DNA of 6,774 bases, taken from the NCBI GenBank assembly GCA_913052425.1, contig CAJXEG010000076.1, positions 1-6,774 on the forward strand. The letters run 5' to 3'. How positions within the stretch are numbered: the first letter of the stretch is position 1; every line of letters starts with the position of its first letter. This document shows, piece after piece, positions 6,751-6,774 of this stretch. The position numbers and the translations under genes were made by a program. The DNA is from an uncultured Flavobacteriaceae bacterium. Its GTDB lineage: Bacteria > Bacteroidota > Bacteroidia > Flavobacteriales > Flavobacteriaceae. Under the pieces are notes generated by a model, which saw only the letters and a program-made list of their open reading frames with translations, had not been told where the DNA came from and made no database searches.

Positions 6751-6774
6751 CAGGTCGAGTTTTTAACAAATTTC

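Noticed and set aside
1..6774. Search for CRISPR arrays, tRNA/rRNA genes, insertion sequences, integrase or att-like repeats
   Set aside because: No repeat-spacer pattern, cloverleaf, transposase frame or long flanking repeats were seen; the genes are intact and of chromosomal housekeeping type.

Overview
The window looks like chromosomal DNA of a Flavobacteriaceae-type Bacteroidota. It is AT-rich, its genes lack Shine-Dalgarno sequences, and it carries the 3' end of a TonB-dependent receptor, a secreted MORN-repeat protein whose signal peptide ends in the LSAQ pattern common in this group, and a class Ia ribonucleotide reductase of the eukaryote-like type. The genus cannot be named from the sequence alone.

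Layout. Plus strand: the C-terminal 92 codons of an outer-membrane TonB-dependent receptor (1-279), then after 14 bp a PiT-family phosphate permease with a C-terminal cytoplasmic helical, PhoU-like extension (294-2561, TTG start). Minus strand, read right to left: nrdB (6662-5685), a 92-bp spacer with unusual G/C-tract structure, nrdA (5592-3112), a strong intrinsic terminator (3061-3095), a 110-bp AT-rich intergenic stretch, and a small secreted MORN-repeat protein (2939-2583) that converges tail to tail with the permease. No gene-free stretch exceeds 300 bp; the longest is 172 bp (2940-3111).

How the genes work together. NrdB (di-iron/tyrosyl radical subunit) and NrdA (catalytic, ATP-cone-regulated subunit) form one enzyme that makes dNTP precursors and are probably one transcription unit, nrdB-nrdA. 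All catalytic and metal-ligand residues I checked are present. The receptor and permease may form a two-membrane uptake route (outer-membrane receptor, inner-membrane phosphate permease); this rests on spacing only. The MORN protein has no evident link to either.

Overall this is mostly ordinary housekeeping and transport DNA. I found no convincing undescribed system. The best leads are the candidate promoter upstream of nrdB with two DnaA-box-like 9-mers and a dyad, the structured nrdB-nrdA spacer, the permease-regulator fusion with altered PiT signature motifs, and the receptor-permease pairing.
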